A stretch of DNA of 43,287 nucleotides. Source: an uncultured Actinomycetes bacterium. GTDB taxonomy: Bacteria; Actinomycetota; Actinomycetes; Mycobacteriales; Mycobacteriaceae. The first letter of the stretch is position 1. Each line of letters begins with the position of its first letter. Where the stretch lies: NCBI GenBank assembly GCA_903877095.1, contig CAIRCP010000080.1, positions 68,259 through 111,545 of the forward strand, read 5' to 3'. The notes under the pieces are model-generated. The model was not told the DNA's origin and ran no database searches. It saw only the letters and a program-made list of their open reading frames with translations. Positions 28,209 through 36,393 of the stretch are shown here, one piece after another. The translations under genes and the position numbers were made by a program.

Positions 28209-29419
28209 ATCCACACACCTTTGCCGACGGCCACCACGCCGCCGGAGCTGATCGCGAAGCGCCCCCGATCCCTTTCCAGATCCACGCCCACCATTTCGCC
28301 CGGGCCGACCACAACGTTCTTGTCCAGGATCGCCCGGCGAACCACCGCGCCGCGGCCAACCCGGACACCGGGCATCAGCACGCTGCCTTCCACGATCGCG
28401 CCGTCGTCGACCACCACATTGCTCGACAACACGCAGTTCCGCACCGACGCCGCCGAGACGATGCTGCCGGCACCGACCACCGATTCCTGCGCCGAGCCGC
28501 CGTTGACGAATTTGGCCGGCGCCAGGTTGTCCGACTCCCCCCGGATGGGCCAGCGCTTGTTGTAGAGGTTGAACACCGGGTGCACCGACACCAGATCCAT
28601 ATGGGCGTCGTAGAACGCGTCCAGGGTTCCGACGTCGCGCCAGTAACCGTGGTCGCGTTCGGTCGCCCCGGGCACCTGGTTGTCGTTGAAGTCATAGACC
28701 GCGGCCATGCCCTCGGCGACCAGATTGGGAATGATGTTGCCGCCCATGTCGTGGTCGGAGGTGTCGTCGTCGGCATCGGCGCGGATCGCGTCGATGAGCA
28801 CCTTGGTGGTGAAGATGTAATTGCCCATGGAGACGAAGGTCTGGTCCGGGTTGTCCGCGCAAGCGGGGGGATCGGCAGGTTTTTCCACGAAGCTGCGGAT
28901 GCGTCCCGACTCGTCGGCATCGATGCAGCCGAACGCGCTGGCTTCCGCGCGCGGAACCCGGATGCCGGCAACCGTTGCGCCGGCGCCGCTCTCGATGTGG
29001 AACTTCACCATCTGCTCGGGGTCCATGCGGTACACGTGGTCGGCGCCGAACACCACGATGTAATCGGGATCCTCGTCGTAGATCAGGTTCAGCGACTGGT
29101 AGATCGCATCGGCGGACCCGGTGTACCAGCGCGGCCCGAGGCGCTGCTGGGCGGGAACCGGCGTGATGTACTCCCCCGCCAGACCACTGAGCCGCCAGTT
29201 CTGCGAGATATGGCGGTCCAGCGAGTGCGACTTGTACTGGGTGAGTACGCAGATCCGCAGGTAGCGGGCGTTCACCAGGTTCGACAGTACGAAGTCGATC
29301 AGCCGATATGCGCCACCGAAGGGCACAGCCGGCTTGGCCCGGTCCGCGGTGAGCGGGTAGAGCCGTTTACCCTCCCCGCCGGCCATGACGATGCCGAGGA
29401 CGTGTGGCAACTCCCTCAT
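28205..29419 (-). CDS. glgC: Glucose-1-phosphate adenylyltransferase GlgC
   Basis: A 404-residue ADP-glucose pyrophosphorylase making ADP-glucose from glucose-1-phosphate and ATP, for glycogen and alpha-glucan synthesis. The nucleotidyltransferase motif [20 protein letters not shown] (about 14-33) is intact, with the catalytic Asp region GADHVYRMD; the C-terminal left-handed beta-helix (about 300-404) ends VGKGVWI. The ATG at 29419 is chosen because TAGGTT ends seven bases upstream (leaderless). It is divergent from glgM, its natural metabolic partner. Confidence 0.97.
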   Translation of the reverse strand: MRELPHVLGIVMAGGEGKRLYPLTADRAKPAVPFGGAYRLIDFVLSNLVNARYLRICVLTQYKSHSLDRHISQNWRLSGLAGEYITPVPAQQRLGPRWYTGSADAIYQSLNLIYDEDPDYIVVFGADHVYRMDPEQMVKFHIESGAGATVAGIRVPRAEASAFGCIDADESGRIRSFVEKPADPPACADNPDQTFVSMGNYIFTTKVLIDAIRADADDDTSDHDMGGNIIPNLVAEGMAAVYDFNDNQVPGATERDHGYWRDVGTLDAFYDAHMDLVSVHPVFNLYNKRWPIRGESDNLAPAKFVNGGSAQESVVGAGSIVSAASVRNCVLSSNVVVDDGAIVEGSVLMPGVRVGRGAVVRRAILDKNVVVGPGEMVGVDLERDRGRFAISSGGVVAVGKGVWI

Positions 29420-29426
29420 GGGAGTA

Positions 29427-29432
29427 AACCTA
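29427..29432 (-). promoter_or_regulatory. Candidate -10 hexamer (TAGGTT) for leaderless glgC mRNA
   Basis: On the minus strand TAGGTT is followed by seven bases and the ATG at 29419; no ribosome site is present between them. Confidence 0.5.
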
Positions 29433-29444
29433 ACCATCCCAGGT

Positions 29445-29504
29445 GGCCGGGGCTAGGGCAATTGCAGTTTCGGCGGCCGGGGCTAGGGCAATTGCAGTTT
29501 CGGC
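29445..29504. repeat. Perfect 30-base tandem duplication between glgC and glgM
   Basis: Two identical 30-base units (29445-29474 and 29475-29504), each beginning GGCCGGGGCTAGGGCAATTG. They lie in the 141-base gap between the divergent glgC and glgM starts, in the promoter region of both genes. The duplication changes the spacing between, or copy number of, any regulator site here. Confidence 0.95.
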
Positions 29505-29547
29505 GCGCTGAGAAGCCAAACGCGGCCCGCGCGAGCGTCGTGGGCGT

Positions 29548-29553
29548 TACGGT
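29548..29553 (+). promoter_or_regulatory. Candidate -10 hexamer (TACGGT) for leaderless glgM mRNA
   Basis: TACGGT is followed by seven bases and the ATG at 29561, the same geometry as upstream of dapD. No ribosome site is visible. Confidence 0.5.
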
Positions 29554-29560
29554 CAGCGGT

Positions 29561-30724
29561 ATGCGGGTGGCGATGATGACCCGGGAGTATCCACCCGAGG
29601 TCTATGGCGGAGCAGGCGTTCATGTCACCGAACTCGTGGCGCAACTACGCCGCTTGTGCGAGGTCGACGTCCACTGCATGGGAGTGCCCCGGGAAACGGC
29701 GTTCGCTCACCAGCCCGACCCGGCCCTGGCCGACGCGAACCCGGCCCTGGCGACCCTGTCCACCGATCTGCGCATGGCTCATGCGGCGGCCGGGGCCACG
29801 GTGGTGCATTCGCACACCTGGTACACCGGCATGGCCGGCCATATCGCCTCGCTGCTGCACGGAATGCCACACGTCCTGACCGCGCACTCCCTGGAGCCGC
29901 TGCGGCCGTGGAAGGCCGAACAACTCGGCGGCGGATATCAGGTGTCGCTGTGGGTGGAAAGCACCGCCGTCCAGGCTGCCGACGCCGTCATCGCCGTCAG
30001 TTCCGGTATGCGCAAGGACGTTCTGGCGGCGTATCCGCGGCTCGATCCCGCCCGGGTGCACGTCGTCAAGAACGGCATCGACGCCGACGTCTGGTACCCC
30101 ACCCCGCCCGACGCGGAAGAATCGGTGCTGGCCGAACTCGGCGTCGACCCCACCCGGCCGTCGGTCGCCTTCGTCGGCCGGATCACCCGCCAGAAGGGCG
30201 TCCCGCATCTGATCGCGGCAGCCCATAAGTTCGACCCCGACGTCCAACTGGTGCTATGCGCGGGAGCGCCGGACACCCCGGAGATCGGGGCCGAGGTCAA
30301 GGCCGCCGTCGATGCCCTGGCCGCCGAACGCGACGGCGTGTTCTGGGTCAGAGATTTCCTGCCGGTCCACGAGATCCGCGAGATCCTATCGGCAGCAACG
30401 GCTTTCGTCTGCCCGTCAGTATATGAACCGTTGGGCATCGTCAACCTCGAGGCGATGGCATGCGGGACGGCCGTGGTGGCGTCCGACGTGGGGGGCATCC
30501 CGGAGGTGGTCGACGACGGCGTCACCGGCACCCTGGTGCACTACGACGCCGCCGACCCCCGGGCCTTCGAGGCCGGGATCGCCGAGGCGGTCAACGCTCT
30601 GGTACGCGACCCCGCCAAGGCCGCGGCGTTCGGCACGGCCGGCCGCCGGCGTTGCATCGACGAGTTCTCCTGGGCGCGCATCGCCGAGCAGACACTTCAG
30701 GTGTACCGCACGGTGTTGGCCTAA
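29561..30724 (+). CDS. glgM: Glycosyltransferase GlgM (GlgA-type, alpha-maltose-1-phosphate synthase)
   Basis: A 387-residue GT4/GT5-like glycosyltransferase with two Rossmann domains. Visible motifs are EYPPEVYGGAGVHV near the N terminus (donor-binding glycine loop), VKNGIDADVWYP at the inter-domain linker, VGRITRQKG, and the nucleotide-sugar motif EPLGIVNLEAMACGTAVVAS (E-x7-E). In mycobacteria the enzyme (Rv1212c, formerly glgA) joins ADP-glucose to glucose-1-phosphate, giving maltose-1-phosphate for GlgE. Length equals that of the M. tuberculosis protein. It is divergent from glgC, which provides ADP-glucose. Confidence 0.95.
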   Translation: MRVAMMTREYPPEVYGGAGVHVTELVAQLRRLCEVDVHCMGVPRETAFAHQPDPALADANPALATLSTDLRMAHAAAGATVVHSHTWYTGMAGHIASLLHGMPHVLTAHSLEPLRPWKAEQLGGGYQVSLWVESTAVQAADAVIAVSSGMRKDVLAAYPRLDPARVHVVKNGIDADVWYPTPPDAEESVLAELGVDPTRPSVAFVGRITRQKGVPHLIAAAHKFDPDVQLVLCAGAPDTPEIGAEVKAAVDALAAERDGVFWVRDFLPVHEIREILSAATAFVCPSVYEPLGIVNLEAMACGTAVVASDVGGIPEVVDDGVTGTLVHYDAADPRAFEAGIAEAVNALVRDPAKAAAFGTAGRRRCIDEFSWARIAEQTLQVYRTVLA

Positions 30725-30740
30725 AGCCGACCGGCAGCAG

Positions 30741-30768
30741 GAAACCCCGCGCGTGCGCGCGGGGTTTC
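30741..30768. terminator. Bidirectional hairpin terminator between glgM and the DUF3117 gene
   Basis: Perfect 13-base arms GAAACCCCGCGCG and CGCGCGGGGTTTC with only TG between them (in practice a shorter stem with a four-base loop). It sits 17 bases past the glgM stop and 14 bases from the convergent DUF3117 stop. TTTC ends the hairpin on both strands, making it a suitable two-way terminator. Confidence 0.8.
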
Positions 30769-30781
30769 GCGAGACCGTCCG

Positions 30782-30949
30782 TCAGCTGGTGACGTTTTTC
30801 AGTTCGTCGCCGAGTGCGGACGCCTCATCCGGGGTCAACTCGACGACAAGCCGGCCGCCGCCCTCAAGCGGGACCCGCATCACGATGCCGCGCCCCTCTT
30901 TGGTCGCTTCCAGTGGACCGTCGCCGGTCCGGGGCTTCATCGCCGCCAT
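30782..30949 (-). CDS. DUF3117 small protein (Rv1211-like)
   Basis: A 55-residue protein: MAAMKPRTGDGPLEATKEG, then RGIVMRVPLEGGGRLVVELT and PDEASALGDELKNVTS. This matches DUF3117, a family nearly universal in mycobacteria and relatives. The M. tuberculosis homologue Rv1211 has been reported as a calmodulin-like protein, though an acidic PDEA helix is the only hint of that here. An ATG four codons later is also possible; GGGAG about eight bases before the first ATG supports 30949. The gene is convergent with glgM across a strong hairpin. Confidence 0.93.
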   Translation of the reverse strand: MAAMKPRTGDGPLEATKEGRGIVMRVPLEGGGRLVVELTPDEASALGDELKNVTS

Positions 30950-31019
30950 CGAGTGCTCCCTCCAGATACTGAGCAGGCCCGACCGCCAGTTGCCGGGTTC
31001 GGGTTGATTCTAGTGTTTC

Positions 31020-31613
31020 CTATTGTCCCTTATCGCCAGCGGTGCTCATGCGCCGCGTTGGAACCCAGCAATCGGCCACATGGTCGTCGACCATTCCGGT
31101 CGCCTGCATCAAAGCATAAGCCGTGGTAGGCCCCACGAAACGGAATACTCGGCGGCGCAAATCGCGGGCCAGTGCGACCGATTCCGGGCACTGCGACGGC
31201 ACGTCATCGAAAGTTGCCGGTCGTGGGCGTGGCGAGGGCGCGTGCGACCACAGCAGATCGGACAGGTCGACGTCGCAGTCGGCCGCCACCCGCGCGTTGC
31301 CGATGGTTGCCTCGATCTTGGCTCGGTTGCGGACGATGCCGGGGTCGGCGAGCAGCCGGGCCACGTCGGGCTCGCTGTAGCGTGCCACGGTCTCGATGTC
31401 GAAACCGGCGAAAGCGCGCCGGAAATTCTCCCGTTTACGCAGGATGATCAGCCAGGACAGGCCGCTCTGGAACGCCTCCAGCGTCATCCGCTCGAACATC
31501 GCGGTCCGGCCCGTCATCGGATGGCCCCATTCCCGATCGTGGTAGTCGCACATCAACGCGCGGTCCGGCCCGGATCCGGTGGTCGCCCACCCGCATCGAT
31601 GCGGATCAGTCAC
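31020..31613 (-). CDS. tagA: DNA-3-methyladenine glycosylase I
   Basis: A 197-residue TagA/Tag-family base-excision repair enzyme removing 3-methyladenine. Zinc-binding and active-site features are visible: RCGWATTGSGPDRALMCDYHDREWGHP at the N terminus, MTLEAFQSGLSWLIILRKRENFR, and C-terminal FRFVGPTTAYALMQATGMVDDH. The GTG start lies inside the end of the upstream DivIVA-like gene (eight-base overlap). Unlike alkA and ogt nearby, this alkylation-repair gene looks intact. Corresponds to Rv1210. Confidence 0.94.
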   Translation of the reverse strand: MTDPHRCGWATTGSGPDRALMCDYHDREWGHPMTGRTAMFERMTLEAFQSGLSWLIILRKRENFRRAFAGFDIETVARYSEPDVARLLADPGIVRNRAKIEATIGNARVAADCDVDLSDLLWSHAPSPRPRPATFDDVPSQCPESVALARDLRRRVFRFVGPTTAYALMQATGMVDDHVADCWVPTRRMSTAGDKGQ

Positions 31614-32004
31614 CCGGAGCCCTGTCGGCGTCGTAGGGCTCGGCGGAATAGCCCGCCGCATAGTCGTAGGCGTCGCCATCGTCGGCGGCGTAAGCGCCGT
31701 CGTCGTCGATCAGACCGGCGGCAGCACGCACTGCGGCCAGTTCACCGCGCAGCTGGTCCAGTTCGGCCCCCAGCCGGTCCAGCACCCAGTCCACCTCGCT
31801 GGTCTTGTAGCCGCGCAAGACCTGGGTGAACTTGACGGCGTCCACGTCGCTCCCGGTGACGCCGGAGGCCGGCAGCACCGTCGCGGTCGTCGCCCGCGGC
31901 AGCGGGGGCAGCTGTTCGCCGCGGCCGAAGATGAAGCTGGCGATGCCGAACAGCACGGCCGACACCAGGATCAGCACCACGAGGTACATCAGGATCAGCG
32001 ACAC
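31606..32004 (-). CDS. Membrane-anchored DivIVA-domain protein (Rv1209-like)
   Basis: A 132-residue protein. One N-terminal membrane helix (LILMYLVVLILVSAVLFGIA) is followed by GRGEQLPPLPR, a DivIVA-type motif (VDAVKFTQVLRGYKTSEVDW) with a short coiled coil (VLDRLGAELDQLRGELAAV), and an acidic Asp/Tyr/Ala-rich tail. It may attach to the membrane at poles or septa, by analogy with DivIVA/Wag31, but no function is established. The GTG at 32004 starts the membrane helix; 87 bases separate it from gpgS. Confidence 0.85.
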   Translation of the reverse strand: MSLILMYLVVLILVSAVLFGIASFIFGRGEQLPPLPRATTATVLPASGVTGSDVDAVKFTQVLRGYKTSEVDWVLDRLGAELDQLRGELAAVRAAAGLIDDDGAYAADDGDAYDYAAGYSAEPYDADRAPGD

Positions 32005-32091
32005 GTCACCGATCCTGCCGCATGGCACTTGGGTCGGCGCTCCGGCGGGGCTTCGTACCTCAGCCCCTTGGGCGCCTGACCGCTCATCAGG

Positions 32092-33069
32092 TCAGCGCAC
32101 CGTGTTCATGGGAGGCCGGTCGGTCAGCGACACCGTCGAGGTGCGGGTGACGAAGTTCTTTGCGATTTCTGCGATCTCTGCGCCGTGGGGCGCCGGGAAG
32201 AACTGGGTCAGCCCCGCGCCGGAGTCAGCGATGCCGCAGCGGGTCAGCAGAGTGGCGATGATCTGCCGGCTCATCGGTCCCAGTTCGCTCAGCGGCCGGT
32301 TGCGATGGGTACGCACGCCCAGATTGACCTGCGCGATGGCGTCCAGACCGTACCGGTCGTAGGTGTCGATCAGAATGCCGATCTCGACACCGTAGCCCGG
32401 CGCGAAGGGCACCGAGGTGAGCAGTTCGCGGGTGCCGGCGTACTCACCTCCGAGCGGCTGCAGTACGCCCCCCAGTTCGGGGCGCAGGGCCGCGAGAAGC
32501 GGGCGGGCCACCAACTCGGTGACGCGCCCCCCGCCGTTGGCGTCCTCTCCGTCGCGGAGTTTCAGCGGCCGGCGGTAGAAGCCCCGGACCAGCTGGATTC
32601 CGTCCTCGGTGAGTAACGGCCCGACCAGTCGGGGCACGAACATCGGGTCGGGATCGATCAGGTCGGAGTCGATGAAGACCACGATGTCGCCGGTCGTGGC
32701 GGCCAGCGAGCGCCACAGCGCCTCGCCCTTGCCAGGTTGCGGCGGGATCTCCGGCAGTGCCTCCTCCCGGTGCACCACCCGCGCCCCGGCGGCCACGGCA
32801 CGCGCTTCGGTGTCATCGGTGGACCCGGAATCCAGCACGATCAGTTCGTCGACCAGACCGCCGACCATCGGTCTGATGGTGTCGATCACCGCGGCGACGG
32901 TCGGGCCTTCGTTGAGCGCCGGCAGCACCACCGACACGGTGCGCCCGCGTTTCGCCGCCGCCAACGCGGCAACCGTCCAGGGCGGGCGCTGCCAGGTGTG
33001 GTCGGCCAGCCAGTCCTCGGCGGTGCGAGCTGGTGCGCCGGCCAGCATCCGATCGCTCAGTTCACTCAT
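32092..33069 (-). CDS. gpgS: Glucosyl-3-phosphoglycerate synthase GpgS
   Basis: A 325-residue GT81 glycosyltransferase making glucosyl-3-phosphoglycerate from an NDP-glucose and 3-phosphoglycerate, the first step of methylglucose lipopolysaccharide synthesis. Visible motifs: TVSVVLPALNEGPTV at the start of the GT-A fold, LDSGSTDDT, the metal-binding FIDSDLIDPDP, and GEYAGTRELL in the acceptor region. The ATG overlaps the folP2 stop by four bases. Length is within one residue of Rv1208. It is part of the collinear LOG-fadD6-folP2-gpgS cluster. Confidence 0.96.
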   Translation of the reverse strand: MSELSDRMLAGAPARTAEDWLADHTWQRPPWTVAALAAAKRGRTVSVVLPALNEGPTVAAVIDTIRPMVGGLVDELIVLDSGSTDDTEARAVAAGARVVHREEALPEIPPQPGKGEALWRSLAATTGDIVVFIDSDLIDPDPMFVPRLVGPLLTEDGIQLVRGFYRRPLKLRDGEDANGGGRVTELVARPLLAALRPELGGVLQPLGGEYAGTRELLTSVPFAPGYGVEIGILIDTYDRYGLDAIAQVNLGVRTHRNRPLSELGPMSRQIIATLLTRCGIADSGAGLTQFFPAPHGAEIAEIAKNFVTRTSTVSLTDRPPMNTVR

Positions 33070-33941
33070 GCCAGACCCCGAACCGTCCGAGCCGGCGGCC
33101 GGTCGCCCTTGATCGACGCGACCATCTCCAGCACCCGGCGGGTGGGCCCAACCTCGTGGACACGGAACATCCGGGCCCCGTCGGCGGCTGCCAGTGCGGT
33201 CGCGGCCAGGGTGCCTTCCAGGCGCTCGGTCAGTTCCACACCGAGAGTCTCCCCGACGAAGTCCTTGTTGCTCAGCGCCATCAGGACCGGCCACCCGGTG
33301 TCGACGAGATCGCGCACCTGGCGCAGCAGCGCGAGGCCGTGGAAGGTGTTCTTCCCGAAGTCGTGGGTGGGGTCGATCAGAATTCCGTCGCGGCGGACCC
33401 CGACCGACACCGCATGCTCGGCCGCAGCGGTGACTTCGGCGATGACGTCGTCGACCACTCCTGTGACGGTGGTGCCGTAGTTCACCCGGAAGGGACGCGT
33501 CCGGGGCGCCGCGCCGCCAGTGTGCGAACACACCAGTCCGGCGCCGAACTCCGCCGCCACCTCCGGCAGCGCGGGATCGTGGCCGGCCCAGGTGTCGTTG
33601 ATGACGTCGGCCCCGGCCGCGCAGGCCCGGGCGGCCACCGACACGCGCCAGGTGTCGACGCTGATGCACTGCTCGGGGTAGGCGGCGCGGACCCACTCGA
33701 TGAAGGGCACCACCCGGCGCATCTCCTCGTCGTCGCCGACGACGGTTCCGGGGCCGGCTTTGACGCCGCCGATGTCGATCACGTCGGCTCCCTCGGCGAC
33801 GACGCGGTGCACCGCCTCCATGGCGGCGTCGTCGGTGAAGGTCGCGCCCCGGTCGTAGAACGAGTCGGGGGTGCGGTTGACGATCGCCATGATCAGCGCG
33901 CGGTCGCCAGCCACCGGCCGTCCGCAGAACGTCGCGCTCAT
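33066..33941 (-). CDS. folP2: Dihydropteroate synthase homologue FolP2
   Basis: A 291-residue TIM-barrel protein of the DHPS family. The first loop reads MAIVNRTPDSFYDRG, where true DHPS has NVTPDSFSD; other conserved parts are DIGGVKAGPG, SVDTWRVSVA, INDTWAG and HDFGKNT. FolP2 in mycobacteria is regarded as lacking normal dihydropteroate synthase activity, and the altered substrate loops here agree; its real substrate is unknown. The ATG at 33941 follows TACCCT by seven bases. Coupled by four-base overlap to gpgS. Confidence 0.93.
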   Translation of the reverse strand: MSATFCGRPVAGDRALIMAIVNRTPDSFYDRGATFTDDAAMEAVHRVVAEGADVIDIGGVKAGPGTVVGDDEEMRRVVPFIEWVRAAYPEQCISVDTWRVSVAARACAAGADVINDTWAGHDPALPEVAAEFGAGLVCSHTGGAAPRTRPFRVNYGTTVTGVVDDVIAEVTAAAEHAVSVGVRRDGILIDPTHDFGKNTFHGLALLRQVRDLVDTGWPVLMALSNKDFVGETLGVELTERLEGTLAATALAAADGARMFRVHEVGPTRRVLEMVASIKGDRPPARTVRGLA

Positions 33942-33948
33942 CCAACAG

Positions 33949-33954
33949 AGGGTA
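33949..33954 (-). promoter_or_regulatory. Candidate -10 hexamer (TACCCT) for leaderless folP2 mRNA
   Basis: On the minus strand TACCCT is followed by seven bases and the ATG at 33941. It lies in the 25-base gap after fadD6, so folP2-gpgS may have an internal promoter in addition to readthrough. Confidence 0.4.
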
Positions 33955-33966
33955 GTTGGCCGTCCC

Positions 33967-35775
33967 TCAACCCTTCGGCCTGCGACCGGATGCCACCTCG
34001 GCCGGGTAGCCGTCGTAGAACGGAATGTAGCCGTCCTCACGGCCGGCCAGCACGTACAGCGGGTCGGCGACCGCCGCGCCGAAAGCCTCGTTGCGCAGTT
34101 CCACCTTGCGGCTCTTGAACGTCGAGGTGGTCTCCAGCGAGTCGACCAGCCGGATGAACAGCGGAACCGAATAGCTCGGCAGGGCCTCGTAGAGGCGCCC
34201 GGCGAGCGCCACCCCGTCGAACGTCGCACCCTCGCGCAGCTTGACCGCGGCCATCCCGGCCCGCCCTCCGGTGTCAGGCACCTCTACGCCGAACACCGTG
34301 CACTCCTCGACGCCGGGGTCGGCGGCCAGCGGCGCCTCCACGTCGGTGGTGGCCACGTTCTCTCCCTTCCACCGGAAGGTATCGCCGAGGCGGTCGGCGA
34401 ACGCGGCGTGGAACATGCCCTGCGGGCTCATCACATCGCCGGTGTTGAACCAGACGTCGCCGTCCTTGAATGCGTTGCGCACCAGCTTCTTTTCGCTGGC
34501 CGCCTTGTCGGTGTAGCCGTCGAACGGCGAAAGCCGGGTGACCGGGCTGAGCAGCAGACCCGGCTTGCCGGATGGCACTCGACGCACCCGGCCCCGCTCG
34601 TCGCGCACCGGGTTGCCGGTCTCGGGGTCGTACTCCACATAGGCCAGCGGCAGCGGGTTGATCCCGGTGGAACCCGGGATGTTGAAGATGTTGATGAACG
34701 CGGTATTGCCCTCGCTCGCGGCATAGAACTCCACCACCCGCTTGATACCGAAACGTTCGGTGAACTCCTCCCAGATGTCGGGACGCAGACCGTTGCCGAC
34801 GATCACCCGGACCTTGTGCGCCCGGTCGGTGGGCTTGGGCGGTTGGTTGAGCAGGTACCGGCACACCTCGCCGATGTAGATGAACGCGGTGGCGTCCATC
34901 GCGATTACCTCGTCCCAGAACCGCGACACCGAGAAGGTCTTGCCCAGCGCCAGCGTCGCGCCGGCGCCGATCACCGAGGACAGCGCCACGGTCAGTGCAT
35001 TGTTGTGATAGAGCGGCAGGGCGCAGTAGAGGGTGTCGCTGCCACGCAGCCGCAGGCCCAGTCCGCTGAACCCGGCCAGTGCCCGCAGCCAGCGCTGATG
35101 AGTCATCACACTGGCCTTGGGATGCCCGGTGGTTCCGGAGGTGAAGATGTAGAACGCCGCGTCCTTGGCCTGGACCTCGGATGCCGACCGCGGATTTCCG
35201 ACGGGCTTGCCCTCGGCCAGCACCGCGAGGTTCTCCATCGACATCAGATCGGACGCCTCGGCGCCGCTGTCGCCAGCCGATGTCGCCGCCGAAACAGCTG
35301 CGACGATCGGCTCGATCAGATCGGCCTCGGACACCACGATCTTGGCGTCGAGCAGTCCGATGCTGTGCGCCAGCAGTTCCGAGCGCTGGTTGTAATTCAG
35401 CATCCCGGCGACCGCCCCACATTTGGCGGCGGCCAGCATCATCAGCACGGCATCCGGTGAATTGCGCAGCATTAGACCAACCACCTGACGGCGACCGACA
35501 CCGCGGTCGGCCAGGACGGCCGCGTAGCGGTTGGCGGTCTCGTTGGCCTGCCGGTAGGTGATCTTCTCGTCGCCGAACCGGATGAACACCCGGTCGGGGT
35601 GACGGGCCGCGCTGTCCTGAAAGACCTTGGCAATCGACACTCGTGATGTCGGCCGCACCAGCATCCCGGTCAGCGTGCTGCGCAGAATGATCGGGGCGTC
35701 CATCGCCACCGCGGGCAGCCGGATAGCCAGGTCGAACAGCCCGACCGACTTCTTCGCGGGCCTACCAGTCGTCAT
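33967..35775 (-). CDS. fadD6: Very-long-chain acyl-CoA synthetase FadD6
   Basis: A 602-residue adenylate-forming enzyme of the FATP/very-long-chain type, activating fatty acids to acyl-CoA through acyl-AMP. The AMP/ATP motif is YIFTSGTTGHPKASVMTHQ, the second core motif is in VVEFYAASEGNTAF, and the hinge region GDTFRWKGENVATTDVE is present. The ATG overlaps the stop of the LOG gene by four bases. Order and size match Rv1206. Substrate chain length cannot be read from sequence. Confidence 0.95.
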   Translation of the reverse strand: MTTGRPAKKSVGLFDLAIRLPAVAMDAPIILRSTLTGMLVRPTSRVSIAKVFQDSAARHPDRVFIRFGDEKITYRQANETANRYAAVLADRGVGRRQVVGLMLRNSPDAVLMMLAAAKCGAVAGMLNYNQRSELLAHSIGLLDAKIVVSEADLIEPIVAAVSAATSAGDSGAEASDLMSMENLAVLAEGKPVGNPRSASEVQAKDAAFYIFTSGTTGHPKASVMTHQRWLRALAGFSGLGLRLRGSDTLYCALPLYHNNALTVALSSVIGAGATLALGKTFSVSRFWDEVIAMDATAFIYIGEVCRYLLNQPPKPTDRAHKVRVIVGNGLRPDIWEEFTERFGIKRVVEFYAASEGNTAFINIFNIPGSTGINPLPLAYVEYDPETGNPVRDERGRVRRVPSGKPGLLLSPVTRLSPFDGYTDKAASEKKLVRNAFKDGDVWFNTGDVMSPQGMFHAAFADRLGDTFRWKGENVATTDVEAPLAADPGVEECTVFGVEVPDTGGRAGMAAVKLREGATFDGVALAGRLYEALPSYSVPLFIRLVDSLETTSTFKSRKVELRNEAFGAAVADPLYVLAGREDGYIPFYDGYPAEVASGRRPKG

Positions 35776-36344
35776 CGGACCTCCATCACCGGTGCGCACA
35801 GGTTCAGCGCGGTATCAATGTCGCCGGCGACGGCCAGACGATCCAGGGCGGACTGGCTGACGTAGCCGGTCAGCACCAGGGAGTCCAGCCAGCGCCGAAG
35901 GCCGTCGTAGTGGCCGTGCGGATCCAGCAGGACCAGTGGCTTGTCATGCATTCCGAGATACCCGGCCGTCCAGCTCTCGAAAAGCTCTTCCAGGGTGCCG
36001 ATCCCGCCCGGCAGTGTCAGGAAGGCATCGCTGCGGTCCTCCATCACCTGCTTGCGCTGGCGCATGGTGTCGGTGATGACCAACTCGTCGGCGTCGGTGT
36101 CGGCCAGTTCGCGGTGGACCAGCGCCTTGGGGATCACCCCGATGGTGCGCCCGCCGCGGGAGCGCGCCCCAGCGGCCACCGCACCCATCGCCGAGACGTT
36201 GCCGCCACCGGAGACCAGGGTCCAACCCCGTCCGGCGATCGCCTCACCGACGCCGCGGGCCAGTTCCAACAGTTCGGGGTGGCGCGGACTGGCGGCGCAG
36301 TACACGCAGATCGCCCACGGAAATCCGGATTCTGGTTGCTGCAC
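35772..36344 (-). CDS. LOG-family nucleotide phosphoribohydrolase (cytokinin-activating type)
   Basis: A 190-residue Rossmann-fold LOG/TIGR00730 protein. The signature LPGGIGTLEELFE (PGGxGTxxE) and the upstream SGGGNVSAMG and RQRKQVMEDRSDAF motifs are intact, giving the catalytic Arg and Glu. LOG enzymes release the base from nucleoside 5'-monophosphates; the M. tuberculosis homologue Rv1205 makes cytokinins and is restrained by proteasomal turnover. The GTG start follows a TAGGTT hexamer by six bases. First gene of the LOG-fadD6-folP2-gpgS cluster. Confidence 0.92.
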   Translation of the reverse strand: MQQPESGFPWAICVYCAASPRHPELLELARGVGEAIAGRGWTLVSGGGNVSAMGAVAAGARSRGGRTIGVIPKALVHRELADTDADELVITDTMRQRKQVMEDRSDAFLTLPGGIGTLEELFESWTAGYLGMHDKPLVLLDPHGHYDGLRRWLDSLVLTGYVSQSALDRLAVAGDIDTALNLCAPVMEVR

Positions 36345-36350
36345 GACCGA

Positions 36351-36356
36351 AACCTA
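36351..36356 (-). promoter_or_regulatory. Candidate -10 hexamer (TAGGTT) for leaderless LOG gene mRNA
   Basis: On the minus strand TAGGTT is followed by six bases and the GTG at 36344, in the 49-base gap shared with the divergent gene at 36394. Confidence 0.45.
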
Positions 36357-36379
36357 ATCCACCCCGGTCGGTCGCCCAA

Positions 36380-36385
36380 TAGAGT
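36380..36385 (+). promoter_or_regulatory. Candidate -10 hexamer (TAGAGT) for leaderless mRNA
   Basis: TAGAGT is followed by eight bases and the ATG at 36394; the two opposed hexamers in this gap are only 23 bases apart, so their promoters overlap. Confidence 0.4.
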
Positions 36386-36393
36386 CCTGTCCT

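Noticed and set aside
28058..29560. Very long plus-strand reading frame continuous with glgM (888 residues in total)
   Set aside because: The extra part lies opposite glgC in high-GC DNA, is His/Arg/Asp-rich without domain character, and glgM has a clear start at 29561 with a family-matching length.
33070..33945. Fusion of gpgS with an upstream 290-residue reading frame
   Set aside because: That frame overlaps folP2, which has recognisable DHPS-family motifs; gpgS starts at the ATG overlapping the folP2 stop.
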